Positions 1 to 9,288 of a stretch of 64,000 nucleotides of DNA are shown here, piece after piece. The notes under the pieces were generated by a model. That model was not told the origin of the DNA. It did no database searches and saw nothing but the letters and a program-made list of their open reading frames with translations. Where the stretch lies: positions 1,178,001 to 1,242,000 of the forward strand of contig NZ_CP139781.1 of the NCBI RefSeq assembly GCF_019679435.2, written 5' to 3'. The stretch is from Actomonas aquatica. GTDB taxonomy: Bacteria; Verrucomicrobiota; Verrucomicrobiia; Opitutales; Opitutaceae. The position numbers and the translations under genes were made by a program. Position 1 is the stretch's first letter; every line of letters starts with the position of its first letter.

Positions 1-135
1 CACTACGTCGGCTTTGATGCTCCCGTCAGCTTCTCCGCCGTGCCGGAGCCCCGCACCTGGAGTTTGATCGCGCTGGCTTTCGCCGCCGTGGCCATGGAGT
101 TTCACCGCCGCCGCCGCCGCCGAATCGAGGCCTGA
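1..135 (+). CDS. PEP-CTERM sorting-domain protein, C-terminal end only
   Basis: Only the last 44 codons lie in the window; the frame is open from base 1 and stops at TGA 133-135. The tail reads FSAVPEPRTW, then a hydrophobic stretch (SLIALAFAAVAM), then a run of Arg ending RRRIEA. This is the tripartite PEP-CTERM signal that an exosortase recognises and cleaves at the inner membrane. The residues just before it (HYVGFDAPVSFSAV) resemble the ends of the two complete choice-of-anchor-A proteins downstream, so this is probably a third member of that family whose body lies off the left edge. A strong terminator follows about 40 bases later. Confidence 0.85.
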   Translation, partial: HYVGFDAPVSFSAVPEPRTWSLIALAFAAVAMEFHRRRRRRIEA

Positions 136-175
136 ACGACGCCTCCCGCTCCACCCGATTCCCCCCCCCCGACTG

Positions 176-202
176 CGCCGCTGAAATTTCAGCGGCGTTT
201 TT
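176..202 (+). terminator. Rho-independent terminator after the first PEP-CTERM gene
   Basis: A perfect inverted repeat (arm CGCCGCTGAAA, no spacer) spans 176-197 and is followed by TTTTT. It separates the truncated PEP-CTERM gene from the DTSGG-repeat gene. Confidence 0.85.
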
Positions 203-252
203 CTTGGATTTCTTTGCAACTTCGACCGGGGGCGGCGGGTTCTTCCCATAAC

Positions 253-1086
253 ATGCTCCGCAAACTCCTGCTCCCCGCCCTTCTCCTGCTCACGCCGGCG
301 TTTACCTTCGCCAAGATCAACCGCGAGGTTGAGCGCAGCTTCACGGTGCGTCCCGGCTCGGAAATCAAAGTCGATATCTCCGGCGGCTCCATCAAGGCCG
401 AGATCGTGCGCGGCGACACCGCCTCGCTCACCCTGCACCAAACCTTTCACACCAACGACGAGCGCGACATCGCCGAAATCCTCGAGCGCTATAAAATCAC
501 CTTCGAACAGCAGGGTGACGACGTGGTGCTCGATATCGAATCCGCCAAGAGCGGCGGCTGGTTCTCCGGTTGGTCCAAGAAAAACCGCGCCAGCTTTAAG
601 GTGACGCTCACCTGCCCCGACTACGTCGACCTCAACCTCGACACCTCCGGCGGCTCCATCTCCGTCGATGGTGAAGTCACCGGCGACCTTATCGCCGATA
701 CCTCGGGTGGTTCGATCAACGTCACCGGCGGCACCGGCTACCTCAACCTCGACACTTCCGGTGGCTCCATCTCCGTCAAACGCGCCCTCGGCCGCGTCCG
801 CGCCGATACCTCCGGCGGCTCCATTCGCATCAACTACGTCGGCCCCGATGTCGAAGACGTGAACGCCGACACTTCCGGTGGCTCCATCAAAATCGGTCTC
901 GATCCGGACGGCAGCTACGACCTTTACGCCGACACCTCTGGCGGCCGCGTCACCATCGACGAACTTGCCATCACCCCTCACAAGATCACCCGCACCCACG
1001 CCGAGGGTGAGATCAACGGCGGCGGTGCCCGCGTCCGCGCCGACACCTCAGGCGGCTCCATCACCATCTACGCCGCCGATCAATAA
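253..1086 (+). CDS. Secreted DUF4097-like beta-strand repeat protein
   Basis: A 277-residue exported protein. I chose ATG 253 because it starts a clean signal peptide (MLRKLLLPALLLLTPAFTFA, cut about residue 20); an upstream TTG at 214 would only add a non-signal-like extension. The mature part has one ISGGS and seven DTSGG motifs at roughly 20-25 residue spacing, ending in DTSGGSITIYA. This is typical of the DUF4097/adhesin-like beta-solenoid group, in which each SGG forms a turn between short strands. No catalytic motif is visible. It lies convergent to the first exosortase gene with a gap of about 30 bases. It has no PEP-CTERM tail, so it is not an obvious exosortase substrate. The family assignment is by motif pattern and its function is unknown. 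Confidence 0.75.
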   Translation: MLRKLLLPALLLLTPAFTFAKINREVERSFTVRPGSEIKVDISGGSIKAEIVRGDTASLTLHQTFHTNDERDIAEILERYKITFEQQGDDVVLDIESAKSGGWFSGWSKKNRASFKVTLTCPDYVDLNLDTSGGSISVDGEVTGDLIADTSGGSINVTGGTGYLNLDTSGGSISVKRALGRVRADTSGGSIRINYVGPDVEDVNADTSGGSIKIGLDPDGSYDLYADTSGGRVTIDELAITPHKITRTHAEGEINGGGARVRADTSGGSITIYAADQ

Positions 1087-1118
1087 GCACGCCCGCCGCG
1101 CTCCCTGGAAAAAGTTAC

Positions 1119-2714
1119 TCAGCCCCGTCGCTGCTTGCCCACCGTGGGCTTGAGCAGCCGCGGGGCTTCTCTTTGCAACCACGCCACCGCGGCCGGCACG
1201 GAGTAATCGCCCTCCAGCACCAACACGACGCGATCGCGATCGGCATAACGTTGGCTAGCCCAGACTCGCGCGAGCCGTTCGTCCTCCACCGTCACTCCGC
1301 GTTGCGCGCGCGGCATCGACTCGCCTCGCATCGCGTCCCACACCGCGTTGAAGACCGTCTGCACCCGCCCCTGCGTTTCGAAACGATAGACATCGAAGAT
1401 CAACTCCCGCGCGCCCAGCTTCAGCGCCACCTCGCCGGGTTGATCGAGCAACCGCCCCCCCACCGCCGGCATGCACACCGAAGGGTCGTGGGAATTGGTC
1501 AGTGAACTCGCCGCGGTTTGATCATTTTCCCACCGGAAAATCGCCGCCAGAGCCGCCGTGCGACTGCTGGCCGAGGTCTGCAACTGCCGCGCACTGGTGC
1601 ACAACAAAATCTCTCGCGTGGTCTCATGCACCGCTTCTGCCACCCAATCGGCCGAAGGGTCGCACAACTCCCAACGTTGCGTCACCACCGCGTCCTGCCC
1701 GCGTTCATACCAATGCCGCACCGCCACCTCGACCAGGAGAGTTTCGAGTAACACGGCCAACAGCGCCGGACGCCACACACGCGGCCACGCCCCCGGAGTC
1801 GCGGCGATCGGCGCGGCCGCTTTCGACCGCGTGAACCGACCCGCCTCCCACTGCGCATACACCACCGCCACCACCAAGGTGCCGATGAGCACGGCCATGC
1901 CGGCCTCGTCGTGCCAGACCTCGTTGGCGTGCAGTCCCTCCACCCCGATCCGCCAGGTCAAAAACACCGTGCGCATCACATTGCCGACCAATGCCGCGAT
2001 CACCACGACCGCCAGCACGCGTAGTCGGCCCGCCACGCTCAGCAGATGCAGCTCCCCAAAAAAGAGGCCAAACATCCACACCGCCTGCAGCGATCGTAGT
2101 CCGGCACAAGCTTGCTCCACCCCCACCAAACCCGACGCCACTTCGATAACGTTGCCACGCACCACCGCCGGATAACCCAGCAGCGATACGATTTCCGCCG
2201 CCATCTCCGCGTGCGACTCGGTCAGCACCGAAACCACCGCCGTGCGCACAAACGTCGGCCACGACAACGCCGTGAACATAAACAAAACCGGAAAGGCATA
2301 ATGCCGCACCCGCGGCCACCCACCCGACCAATACAACACCCCCAAGCTGCCGGCCGTCGCGAACCCCGCCCCCACCCACTGCGCCTTCGGCCAGAGCGCA
2401 TTGATCTCCAGCACGAGCGCCATGGCCCAGCAGCCCACCAGGCTCACGATCAAAACCACGATTCCAATCCACGCCGTTCCAACCTTCCGGCCTCCGGTCC
2501 GTTCCCCGACCCGCGCACGCTGCCACGCCAGATAGAGCGCCAGGAATGGCACCGCCACCCCGTGCATGAGCTCCGGATCCGCCCCCCATGCTTCACGCAG
2601 GCGCCACAGGATCGGCCCCCACAGGCACGCCACCAGCAACCCCACCGACCAGCGGTCCGCGCTCACCTCACGCCCCCGCTCGGGCGCCGCGACTGTTTCG
2701 ATCTGGGATGACAT
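1119..2714 (-). CDS. Exosortase with fused EpsI-like C-terminal domain (copy A)
   Basis: A 531-residue polytopic membrane protein. Residues 1-290 are the exosortase core with several membrane segments. The expected catalytic triad is visible as Cys203 in ACAGLRSL, Arg248 in GNVMRTVFL and His268 in WHDEAG. Residues about 310-525 form a soluble EpsI-like domain with HDPSVCMPAVG (Cys414) and a conserved FNAVWD segment; EpsI is often a separate gene or a fused tail in exosortase systems. The likely role is cleavage and transfer of PEP-CTERM proteins at the inner membrane. It is divergent from the TPR gene at 2814 and near a VPEPRTW-tailed substrate, forming one cassette. It is paralogous to the exosortase at 5767-7368. 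I am confident of the family; the exosortase subtype is not assigned. Confidence 0.93.
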   Translation of the reverse strand: MSSQIETVAAPERGREVSADRWSVGLLVACLWGPILWRLREAWGADPELMHGVAVPFLALYLAWQRARVGERTGGRKVGTAWIGIVVLIVSLVGCWAMALVLEINALWPKAQWVGAGFATAGSLGVLYWSGGWPRVRHYAFPVLFMFTALSWPTFVRTAVVSVLTESHAEMAAEIVSLLGYPAVVRGNVIEVASGLVGVEQACAGLRSLQAVWMFGLFFGELHLLSVAGRLRVLAVVVIAALVGNVMRTVFLTWRIGVEGLHANEVWHDEAGMAVLIGTLVVAVVYAQWEAGRFTRSKAAAPIAATPGAWPRVWRPALLAVLLETLLVEVAVRHWYERGQDAVVTQRWELCDPSADWVAEAVHETTREILLCTSARQLQTSASSRTAALAAIFRWENDQTAASSLTNSHDPSVCMPAVGGRLLDQPGEVALKLGARELIFDVYRFETQGRVQTVFNAVWDAMRGESMPRAQRGVTVEDERLARVWASQRYADRDRVVLVLEGDYSVPAAVAWLQREAPRLLKPTVGKQRRG

Positions 2715-2813
2715 TCAAGACTGGGCGAAATCCGCCGATAAACAGGGAGGAATCCCCTTCATGTATCGCCACATCCACTTCCCGATTGAGGCTAAATCCG
2801 GGGGACCGTCACC

Positions 2814-4571
2814 GTGATCGCCCGCTGGCAACGCCACTGGCACCTCTACTGGACCGGCTTCACCCACCGCCAACAGATCGCCGCCACCGCCGCAGCGGTC
2901 ACCGCCCTGCTGGGCCTCGCACTCTGGCCCGTCGTGCAATTCTGGGGACTGCCTCGCCTGCAAACGTGGCGCGTCGACCGCACCCTCGCCCAGGCCAACG
3001 CCTTCGCCGCCGAGCAGGACTACCGCAACGTCCTGCTCGCCATCCGCCGGGCCTCCCAACTGGGCTCGCAAGACGTCGCCGTGTGGCGACGCATCGCCGA
3101 TTATCTCACCCAACTCGGCTCCCCCGAGGCCCTGCAAGCCCGCCAGACTGTCACCGCCCTCGACCCGACCGACCTCCACGCCCGGGTGGAACTCGCCCAG
3201 ACCGCCCTGCTCTTCGGCGATTACAAAACCTCCCAATCGGCCCTCGAGGCTGCCAAGGCCCTCGCGCCCTCCAGCACCACCTATCAGGAAGCCGCTGCCA
3301 CCCTCGCGCTCTACTTGGGCGACGTTGATCAACTGAAAACCAATCTCACCGCCCTCGTCTCAGCCGACCCGTCCAACACACAGGCCGCCTACGACCTCGC
3401 CATCGCTCGCCTCTGGAGCCCCGACGCCACCGAACGTCGCAACGGCCTCGATACCCTCACCGTCCTCCTCGCCCAGCCCGAGCTGCGGGTGCGCGTCACC
3501 CTCGACCTGCTCAAGGACACCGCCCGCAACCAAGACCAACCCCAACTCGTCGCCCTCTTTCCGCACCTCGTCGACGCGCTCGACTACCCCACTGCCTTCA
3601 CCGCCCGCACCACCAACCTCAACACCCTCATCCTCGGCCTCAAAACCACGGCACTCGACGACCCGGCCGACGTCGCCCGAGTCGCCGATTGGCTCGCCGA
3701 TATCCGCCTCGGCCGGGACGCCCTGCAGTGGGTGCATACCCTGCCCGCCGAACTCCGCGAACACCCGCGCGTCGCCGAGATCGCCGCCGAGATCTCCCTG
3801 CGCGAGGGCATCCCGGCCGCCTCCGCTCATTACCTGCTGCAAAACGCCTTCGGTGACCTGCCGCCTGAAGCCGCCGTGCTCGCAACCGGCGCCCGCCAAC
3901 TCGAAGCCCACAACCGCCTCGCCGCCGCTCAGGCCGCCTGGGACGAAGCCATCAATCTCGCCTCCGATGCCCGCGATCCCAACGCCCTGCGGGTCCTCGC
4001 CCGCGTCGGGGCTCTCTGGGGACGCAACGATTGGACTCAACAGGCCCTGCGCGCGGCCCTCAAACGCAACCCCAACGCATTCTGGGCCTACGCCGGCCTC
4101 CGAGACCAACTGCTCGCAGCCGACAACGCCAACGCCCTGTGGAAACTCTACCAGCAATGGATCGAACGGCAGCCAGACGATCTCACCGTTGTCATTCAGT
4201 GGATACGCCTGGGCACCTCGCTGCCCCAAGTCCCGACCGAACTCGAACGCGAGGCCACCCGTCGCCTCCTCGCCCTGCCCGCGAGTCCGCGCCGCGATGC
4301 CGCGCTCGCCGGGTGGCACCATCTCCACGGCGAAACCGCCCTTGCCCGCGAGCTGCTCCAGCGCGCCGGCAACGTGGTCGACCGCGAACCCGACGCCGCC
4401 TACTGGGCCGCTTTGATCGACCGCCCCCTCGACCCGAACCGCCGCTTCCCCGCCCTCTCCCGCCTGCTCCTCACCTACGAGGAACGCCGCCAGCTCTCCA
4501 CCGACGACGACATGCCCGTCGGTGCTCCCCGCCCCGTCTCCACCAATTCCCACTCTCTGCACGTGAGGTAA
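2814..4571 (+). CDS. Membrane-anchored TPR-rich protein of exosortase cassette A
   Basis: A 585-residue protein starting at GTG 2814, with a G-rich stretch about 10 bases upstream. A short cytoplasmic N-terminus is followed by one membrane segment (about residues 21-42). The remainder is alpha-helical and rich in Ala and Leu, with TPR-like helix pairs such as AAEQDYRNVLLAIRRASQLG. The protein is clearly paralogous to 7451-9181: both have EQDYRN(V/L)LL near residue 65, WSPDATER mid-protein and FWAYA(G/A)L near residue 425. PEP-CTERM/exosortase loci often carry TPR proteins (the PrsT type), and an accessory role in export or assembly of the polymer or substrate is the natural inference. No enzyme motif is visible. 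The gene is divergent from the exosortase and followed by a PEP-CTERM substrate gene. Confidence 0.8.
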   Translation: MIARWQRHWHLYWTGFTHRQQIAATAAAVTALLGLALWPVVQFWGLPRLQTWRVDRTLAQANAFAAEQDYRNVLLAIRRASQLGSQDVAVWRRIADYLTQLGSPEALQARQTVTALDPTDLHARVELAQTALLFGDYKTSQSALEAAKALAPSSTTYQEAAATLALYLGDVDQLKTNLTALVSADPSNTQAAYDLAIARLWSPDATERRNGLDTLTVLLAQPELRVRVTLDLLKDTARNQDQPQLVALFPHLVDALDYPTAFTARTTNLNTLILGLKTTALDDPADVARVADWLADIRLGRDALQWVHTLPAELREHPRVAEIAAEISLREGIPAASAHYLLQNAFGDLPPEAAVLATGARQLEAHNRLAAAQAAWDEAINLASDARDPNALRVLARVGALWGRNDWTQQALRAALKRNPNAFWAYAGLRDQLLAADNANALWKLYQQWIERQPDDLTVVIQWIRLGTSLPQVPTELEREATRRLLALPASPRRDAALAGWHHLHGETALARELLQRAGNVVDREPDAAYWAALIDRPLDPNRRFPALSRLLLTYEERRQLSTDDDMPVGAPRPVSTNSHSLHVR

Positions 4572-4642
4572 CTCCCCTGCGTAAAGATGCTCAGCTGCCG
4601 CCAATTGACCACCCCCTGCCCGGGCCCAAAATTTTCCTGCTC

Positions 4643-5770
4643 GTGAAGCCTCTTCGCCGTCCTCTCCAACTCCTGAGCCTCAGCGCCGCTCTCGTTTGCA
4701 GTGTCACCGCTCAGGTATCGGTGGACAACGCGGTGTGGACGGTCGACCAGACCATCCGCAACTACGGCCTGATCTCTTTCGGCAACGCCAGCTTCACCAA
4801 CTACGGCGACACCTGGGGCCCCCTCGCCGTCGGCGGCGACCTCCATCTCGACGGCGGCTCCATCGCCCAGAAATCCTACCTGTTCGGCGCCTCCTCCGAC
4901 CCCACCCTCTACGTGCAGGGCAACCTCACCATGAACAACTGGGTGCATTTGGAAAATGGATACGCCGCCCTCCCCGGTCTCGAAGGCTCGTTCTCCTGGG
5001 ACAGCACCCAGCGCCGCCTCAGTGGCAGCAACGGCGTGCTGAGCACCAGCAACACCTCCGACCCACTCGGCGCCGTCGACCCGCGCAACAACCCCGGTCC
5101 CACCGACTGGGACTTCGCCACCATTCAGGCCGACCTCGCCCAAGCCTCCGCCGAACTCGCCAGCGCTACCGCCACCGGCCTCATTCAACTCTCCGGCCAA
5201 ACGCTTTCCTTCAACGCCAATGGTCAGACCGAGGGAGTCGTCGTGTTCAACCTCGATATGAACGACTTCCAGGGCTACATCTACGACGCCAACGGCAACG
5301 GTCAGTTCAACCAAAACCAGGAGCGCGTGAGCCAGGTGAAGATCGATGTGCCCGACTCCGTCACCTACGTCATCAACGTGCTCAACGCCACCGGCACCAC
5401 CATCTTCGACGGCATCAACTTTAATCAGGGCCAGAACAACAACCAGATCCTCTGGAACATCACGCCCGACTCCAACACCTCCCTCGGCGACTCTGTTTCC
5501 CTCGGTGGTCAATCCCGCTTCTACGGCTCGATTCTCGCTCCGCTCATCGATCTGTCCAACAGCGCCAACGTCGCGACCGAAGGTCAGGTCATCGCTGCGA
5601 CCTACAGCCACAATAACGCCGAGCTGCACTACCAGTCTTTCACCACCTTCGTGTCGTTCACCCCGGTGCCCGAACCCCGCACCTGGGCCGCCGCCGGCAT
5701 CGGGGCCGCCCTGCTCGCCATCGCCCTGCGCCGCCGCCAACGCCGCCCCGCCGTCGCGGAACTTAATTAA
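4643..5770 (+). CDS. Choice-of-anchor-A PEP-CTERM protein (substrate A)
   Basis: A 375-residue exported protein. The frame is open far upstream through the TPR gene region, but the signal peptide (VKPLRRPLQLLSLSAALVCS, cut near VTAQ) fixes the start at GTG 4643; no in-frame ATG exists near it. The mature part has the choice-of-anchor-A pattern: NYGDTWGPLAVGGDLHL, then FNLDMNDF, VSQVKIDVP, TYVINVLNATG and ILWNITPDS, consistent with an adhesin-type beta-helix. The sorting signal is VPEPRTW at about residue 342, followed by a 14-residue hydrophobic stretch and RRRQRR. It is about half identical to 9289-10425. The stop overlaps the stop region of the convergent exosortase B by 4 bases. It is probably processed by one of the two adjacent exosortases. 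Confidence 0.88.
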   Translation: MKPLRRPLQLLSLSAALVCSVTAQVSVDNAVWTVDQTIRNYGLISFGNASFTNYGDTWGPLAVGGDLHLDGGSIAQKSYLFGASSDPTLYVQGNLTMNNWVHLENGYAALPGLEGSFSWDSTQRRLSGSNGVLSTSNTSDPLGAVDPRNNPGPTDWDFATIQADLAQASAELASATATGLIQLSGQTLSFNANGQTEGVVVFNLDMNDFQGYIYDANGNGQFNQNQERVSQVKIDVPDSVTYVINVLNATGTTIFDGINFNQGQNNNQILWNITPDSNTSLGDSVSLGGQSRFYGSILAPLIDLSNSANVATEGQVIAATYSHNNAELHYQSFTTFVSFTPVPEPRTWAAAGIGAALLAIALRRRQRRPAVAELN

Positions 5771-7368
5771 CGCCCGTCCTGCAGTCGCAGCATCGCGCTC
5801 GCCGTGCGGCGCAGCCACGCCGCCGCGTCTGCCGGCGAGACATCGTCCTGCAGCACAAAAACCACCCGGTCTCGATCCGCGTAACGCCGCCCGCGTAGCA
5901 CGCGGGTCAGCCGCTCGCTGTCCAAACTCGCCCCCACCACCGAGCGTGGCGTCGCCTCCCGACGCGACGCATCCCACACCGCGTTGAACACATACTGGCG
6001 CAGCCCATCGACGCGAAACTGATAGGCGTCAAACGCCAGCACGCGTCCCGCCACCTCCAGCTCGATCGGCTCATCCGTGGCAACCAGAGTCGCGCCTATC
6101 GCCGGCATACACACGCGCGGGTCGTGCACATTGGTCAACGTGCTTAACCCCGCCGCGTCCTCCTCCCAGCGAAAAAGCATCGCCAGACCCGCGACCCCAT
6201 TCCACGTGCGCACCGTCGTGAGTTGCGTTGCCGAGCTGCACTGCATCACGGCCAACACGTCCTCCGAGATCGGATGCTCCTCCCAGCCATCGGGTGCCGC
6301 CACAAAAGCCCAGTGCTCCGCCCCGTCTTCGGATCCCTCCCGGTCGAACCACAGCCGTATCCCCGATTCCAATACGAGCACCGCCACCGCCGTCGCCACC
6401 ACCCAACCAACCCGCGTCGAATGCCAAGTCGTGGTCGTGACACTCGCGCCCCGGTCCGCGCCCTCCGCATCATTGCTCCGCGCCAAGCGCAACGCGTAGA
6501 GCACGATCGTCAGGAGCGTGGCGATCATCACGGTCACGCCGGCAGGATCGTGCAGATCCGTCGCCGTCTCGCCGCTTTCACTGCCAACCATCCAAGTCAG
6601 GAACACAGTGCGCACGACGTTGAAGACCAACGCCGCCAGCATCGCCGCGCCGACCAGACGCAATCGGCGTATCCACCGCAGGCGATGCAGCTCACCAAAA
6701 AACCACGCAAACATCCACACCGCCTGCAAGGAGCGCAGGCCGCTGCAGGCGTCCTCCACACCGATCAGTCCCTGTTCCACTTCGATGATGTTGCCACGCA
6801 CCACCGCCGCCCGCCCTGCCATCGTCACCACCTCTGCCGCCAGTTGCGCGTGCCACTCCGTCAGGGTGTGCACCACCGGCTGCCGCACCACCGAGGGCCA
6901 CGTGATCGCGGTGAGCATAAAACACACCGGAAAGGCATAGCGCGCCATCGCCACCGCGCCGCCGCGGCGCCACAACCACGCCGCCGTCGTGCCCACGGCC
7001 GCCAGCCCCCCGACCCACTGCGCGCGCGGCCACAGTGGATTCACTTCCAGCACCACCACCGCCGCGGCCACCACCGCCGCCCCGCCCAACATCACCACCA
7101 AGGCCCACGGATGCGGCCGCTGCGCTTCCGCCACATCCACTTGGCGCAGCCGCGGGGACGCGAGTGCGCGCTGCCATGACAAATACAACGCCAACACCGG
7201 CACCGCCCAGCCGTGCGCCACCTCCGGGTCGACCGACCACGCCGCCGACCAGCGCCACAACAGCGGTCCCCACAACAACGCCAGCCATGCAAAATCGGTC
7301 CACTGCCACACCGGCGACGCGGTGGGGCACGCCTTGTGCTCGACTGCCATTGGTTGTCTTGAAGCCAT
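5767..7368 (-). CDS. Exosortase with fused EpsI-like C-terminal domain (copy B)
   Basis: A 533-residue paralogue of the exosortase at 1119-2714. ATG 7368 was preferred over ATG 7431 because the shorter form matches copy A in length and leaves about 80 bases for a divergent promoter before the TPR gene at 7451; ATG 7350 is also possible. The catalytic residues are Cys208 in DACSGLRSL, Arg253 in FNVVRTVFL and His273 in DLHDPAG. The C-terminal EpsI-like domain keeps HDPRVCMPAIG and FNAVWDASR. Both copies keep ALWPKAQWVG or its equivalent and FPV.FM before the active site. It probably transfers the PEP-CTERM proteins encoded next to it. Why two near-equivalent enzymes are kept is not evident; different substrate preference is one possibility. 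Confidence 0.93.
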   Translation of the reverse strand: MASRQPMAVEHKACPTASPVWQWTDFAWLALLWGPLLWRWSAAWSVDPEVAHGWAVPVLALYLSWQRALASPRLRQVDVAEAQRPHPWALVVMLGGAAVVAAAVVVLEVNPLWPRAQWVGGLAAVGTTAAWLWRRGGAVAMARYAFPVCFMLTAITWPSVVRQPVVHTLTEWHAQLAAEVVTMAGRAAVVRGNIIEVEQGLIGVEDACSGLRSLQAVWMFAWFFGELHRLRWIRRLRLVGAAMLAALVFNVVRTVFLTWMVGSESGETATDLHDPAGVTVMIATLLTIVLYALRLARSNDAEGADRGASVTTTTWHSTRVGWVVATAVAVLVLESGIRLWFDREGSEDGAEHWAFVAAPDGWEEHPISEDVLAVMQCSSATQLTTVRTWNGVAGLAMLFRWEEDAAGLSTLTNVHDPRVCMPAIGATLVATDEPIELEVAGRVLAFDAYQFRVDGLRQYVFNAVWDASRREATPRSVVGASLDSERLTRVLRGRRYADRDRVVFVLQDDVSPADAAAWLRRTASAMLRLQDGR

Positions 7369-7450
7369 TTTGTGCCGACGTCGTTTGCCTAAGAACGCAC
7401 ATCGTCTTCCGCTTACAAGATCCGGTTCCATAATTCCCGGTCCAAAACGT

Positions 7451-9181
7451 ATGGCCCTCGCCGATCACCCACTAGTTCGACGCCTCGCAGAGACGTGGGA
7501 AAACCGTTCGTCCGCCGAACGCTTTTCACTTATCGCGATGGGAGCCGCGATCCTCGGTTTGCTGGTGCTGCTCCCCCTGTATACGTTGGCACTAAAACCG
7601 GCGTGGCGTCACTACCGCCTCGAGCGAGCGCTGGACCAAGCCGCCACCTTCGATGCCGAACAGGACTACCGCAACCTGCTCCTTTCGCTCTACCGCGCCG
7701 CCCAACTCGGCCAGGACGACATCGAGGCCTGGCAACGCATCGCCGGTTACCTTTCCAAAGTCGGCGACGAGCAGGCCATCTCCGCCCGCCAACAGGTCGT
7801 CGATCTGGCCCCGGGTAATATGCAAGCCCGACTCGACCTCGCCGCCGACGCCCTGCGCTTTGGCCGCTTGAAGGTGGGACAGGACGCACTCGATCCGGTC
7901 GTCCTCAGCGCCGCCGAACTGGACGCCCGCTACCTGCGCCTCGCCAGTTCGATCGCGCTGCACCTCGGCGATATCGAGACCATGAAGGCCCACCTGCGTG
8001 AGCTGCTGCGACTGACGCCCGACGACACCCAAGCCGCCCTCGATCTTGCCATCGCCCAAGCGTGGAGCCCCGACGCCACCGAGCGCGCCGCCGGCCGCTC
8101 CGCTCTCGATGATCTGCTCGACCAACCCACCGTCCGCGTGCGCGCCGCCCTCGAGTTACTCAAGGATGCCGCCCGCCAACAGGACGGCCCTCGCGCCGCC
8201 GCCTTGGTGGAGCGCCTGCTTGCCACCTTCCCTGCTCCGCCGACCACCACCGACCGCCCCGCTGTTCCGCTCGCCCCGCTGGAGGACGTGATCGCCCGCC
8301 TCAAATACAGCGCGCAGGACCACGATACCGACGTCGCCGCCCTCGCCGCGTGGTTGTCCAGCGTGCGCCGCTCCGATGAAGCCCTGCGCTGGCTGCAATC
8401 GCTAGCACCCGCGCGCATCCATGACAGCGCCATCACCGAGATCTACACCGAGCTCCTGCTCAGCACCGGCCAACTCGGCCTCGCGGTCGACCCGCTGCTC
8501 GACGCCACCTTCGGCCCCATATCATCCGACACGCTCCTGCTCGCCACCGGCGCCCAGCGCCTCGCAGTCACCAACCATCCCAACGCCGCCGATGTGGCTT
8601 GGACCGAAGCGCTCACCATCGCCAAGACCGCCTCGCACAACGGCGAACTGCGCGTGCTCGCTCGCCTCGCCTCCATTTGGCAACGACCTGCCTGGGGCGA
8701 AGCGGCCCTGCAAGCCGTCGTGACCCGCTCCCCGCAAGCCTTCTGGGCCTACGCCGCTCTGCACGACCAATGGGTCGCCGCCGGCAAGACCGAACTCGTC
8801 TGGTCGCTGCTCAGTCAGTGGGTGCAACGCGACCCGCACAACATCGACGTCGTCACCGCGTGGCTGCGCCTCGGTTTGGCGCGGCCGGAAACCCAGGGCC
8901 GCATTCGCTCCCTCGCCGCCGAACGTCTCGAGGGCCTGCCCGCCAGTCCCCGCACGCTCGCCGCCCAAGCCGCCTGGGCCTGGCTGCGTGAAGACTCGGC
9001 CAAAGCCCGGGAACTCCTGCAAGCCGCCGGGCCCGGCGCTCGCCAGAACCCCGACGCCGCCTTCTTCGTCGCCCTCATCGAGCGCCCCGCCCGCCCGCTG
9101 GAAAGCCTGCCGGTTCTCCGCCAACTTCAGTTGCTGCCCGAGGAACGAAACCTGCTCACGCAAGGGCTGCCCAAACCCTAA
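7451..9181 (+). CDS. Membrane-anchored TPR-rich protein of exosortase cassette B
   Basis: A 576-residue protein. ATG 7451 is the first start that leaves a short cytoplasmic N-terminus before the single membrane segment (about residues 32-52, LIAMGAAILGLLVLLPLY). The frame stays open upstream of it only as antisense to exosortase B. The rest is helical TPR-like sequence (ERALDQAATFDAEQDYRNLL, AWQRIAGYLSKVG) and aligns along its length with 2814-4571. Downstream after about 107 bases is PEP-CTERM substrate B. Position and paralogy suggest an accessory role in exosortase-dependent surface assembly. This is inferred from context, because no catalytic motif is visible. Confidence 0.8.
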   Translation: MALADHPLVRRLAETWENRSSAERFSLIAMGAAILGLLVLLPLYTLALKPAWRHYRLERALDQAATFDAEQDYRNLLLSLYRAAQLGQDDIEAWQRIAGYLSKVGDEQAISARQQVVDLAPGNMQARLDLAADALRFGRLKVGQDALDPVVLSAAELDARYLRLASSIALHLGDIETMKAHLRELLRLTPDDTQAALDLAIAQAWSPDATERAAGRSALDDLLDQPTVRVRAALELLKDAARQQDGPRAAALVERLLATFPAPPTTTDRPAVPLAPLEDVIARLKYSAQDHDTDVAALAAWLSSVRRSDEALRWLQSLAPARIHDSAITEIYTELLLSTGQLGLAVDPLLDATFGPISSDTLLLATGAQRLAVTNHPNAADVAWTEALTIAKTASHNGELRVLARLASIWQRPAWGEAALQAVVTRSPQAFWAYAALHDQWVAAGKTELVWSLLSQWVQRDPHNIDVVTAWLRLGLARPETQGRIRSLAAERLEGLPASPRTLAAQAAWAWLREDSAKARELLQAAGPGARQNPDAAFFVALIERPARPLESLPVLRQLQLLPEERNLLTQGLPKP

Positions 9182-9277
9182 CCTCTCGGCCGGCAAATGC
9201 GCACTACTACGAAGTCCCTGTTCATCACGATTGCGTAAGGCCCCTCCATTGACCCGACGCAGCTCTTGAATCATAGT

Positions 9278-9282
9278 AAGGA
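9278..9282 (+). promoter_or_regulatory. Ribosome binding site of PEP-CTERM substrate B
   Basis: AAGGA lies 6 bases before ATG 9289. It is one of few recognisable Shine-Dalgarno sites in the window and fixes the start. Confidence 0.7.
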
Positions 9283-9288
9283 CACAAC

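Noticed and set aside
9249..9277. TTGACC-17-CATAGT as promoter of PEP-CTERM substrate B
   Set aside because: The implied start would lie at or after the AAGGA ribosome site, so the transcript would lose its own Shine-Dalgarno.
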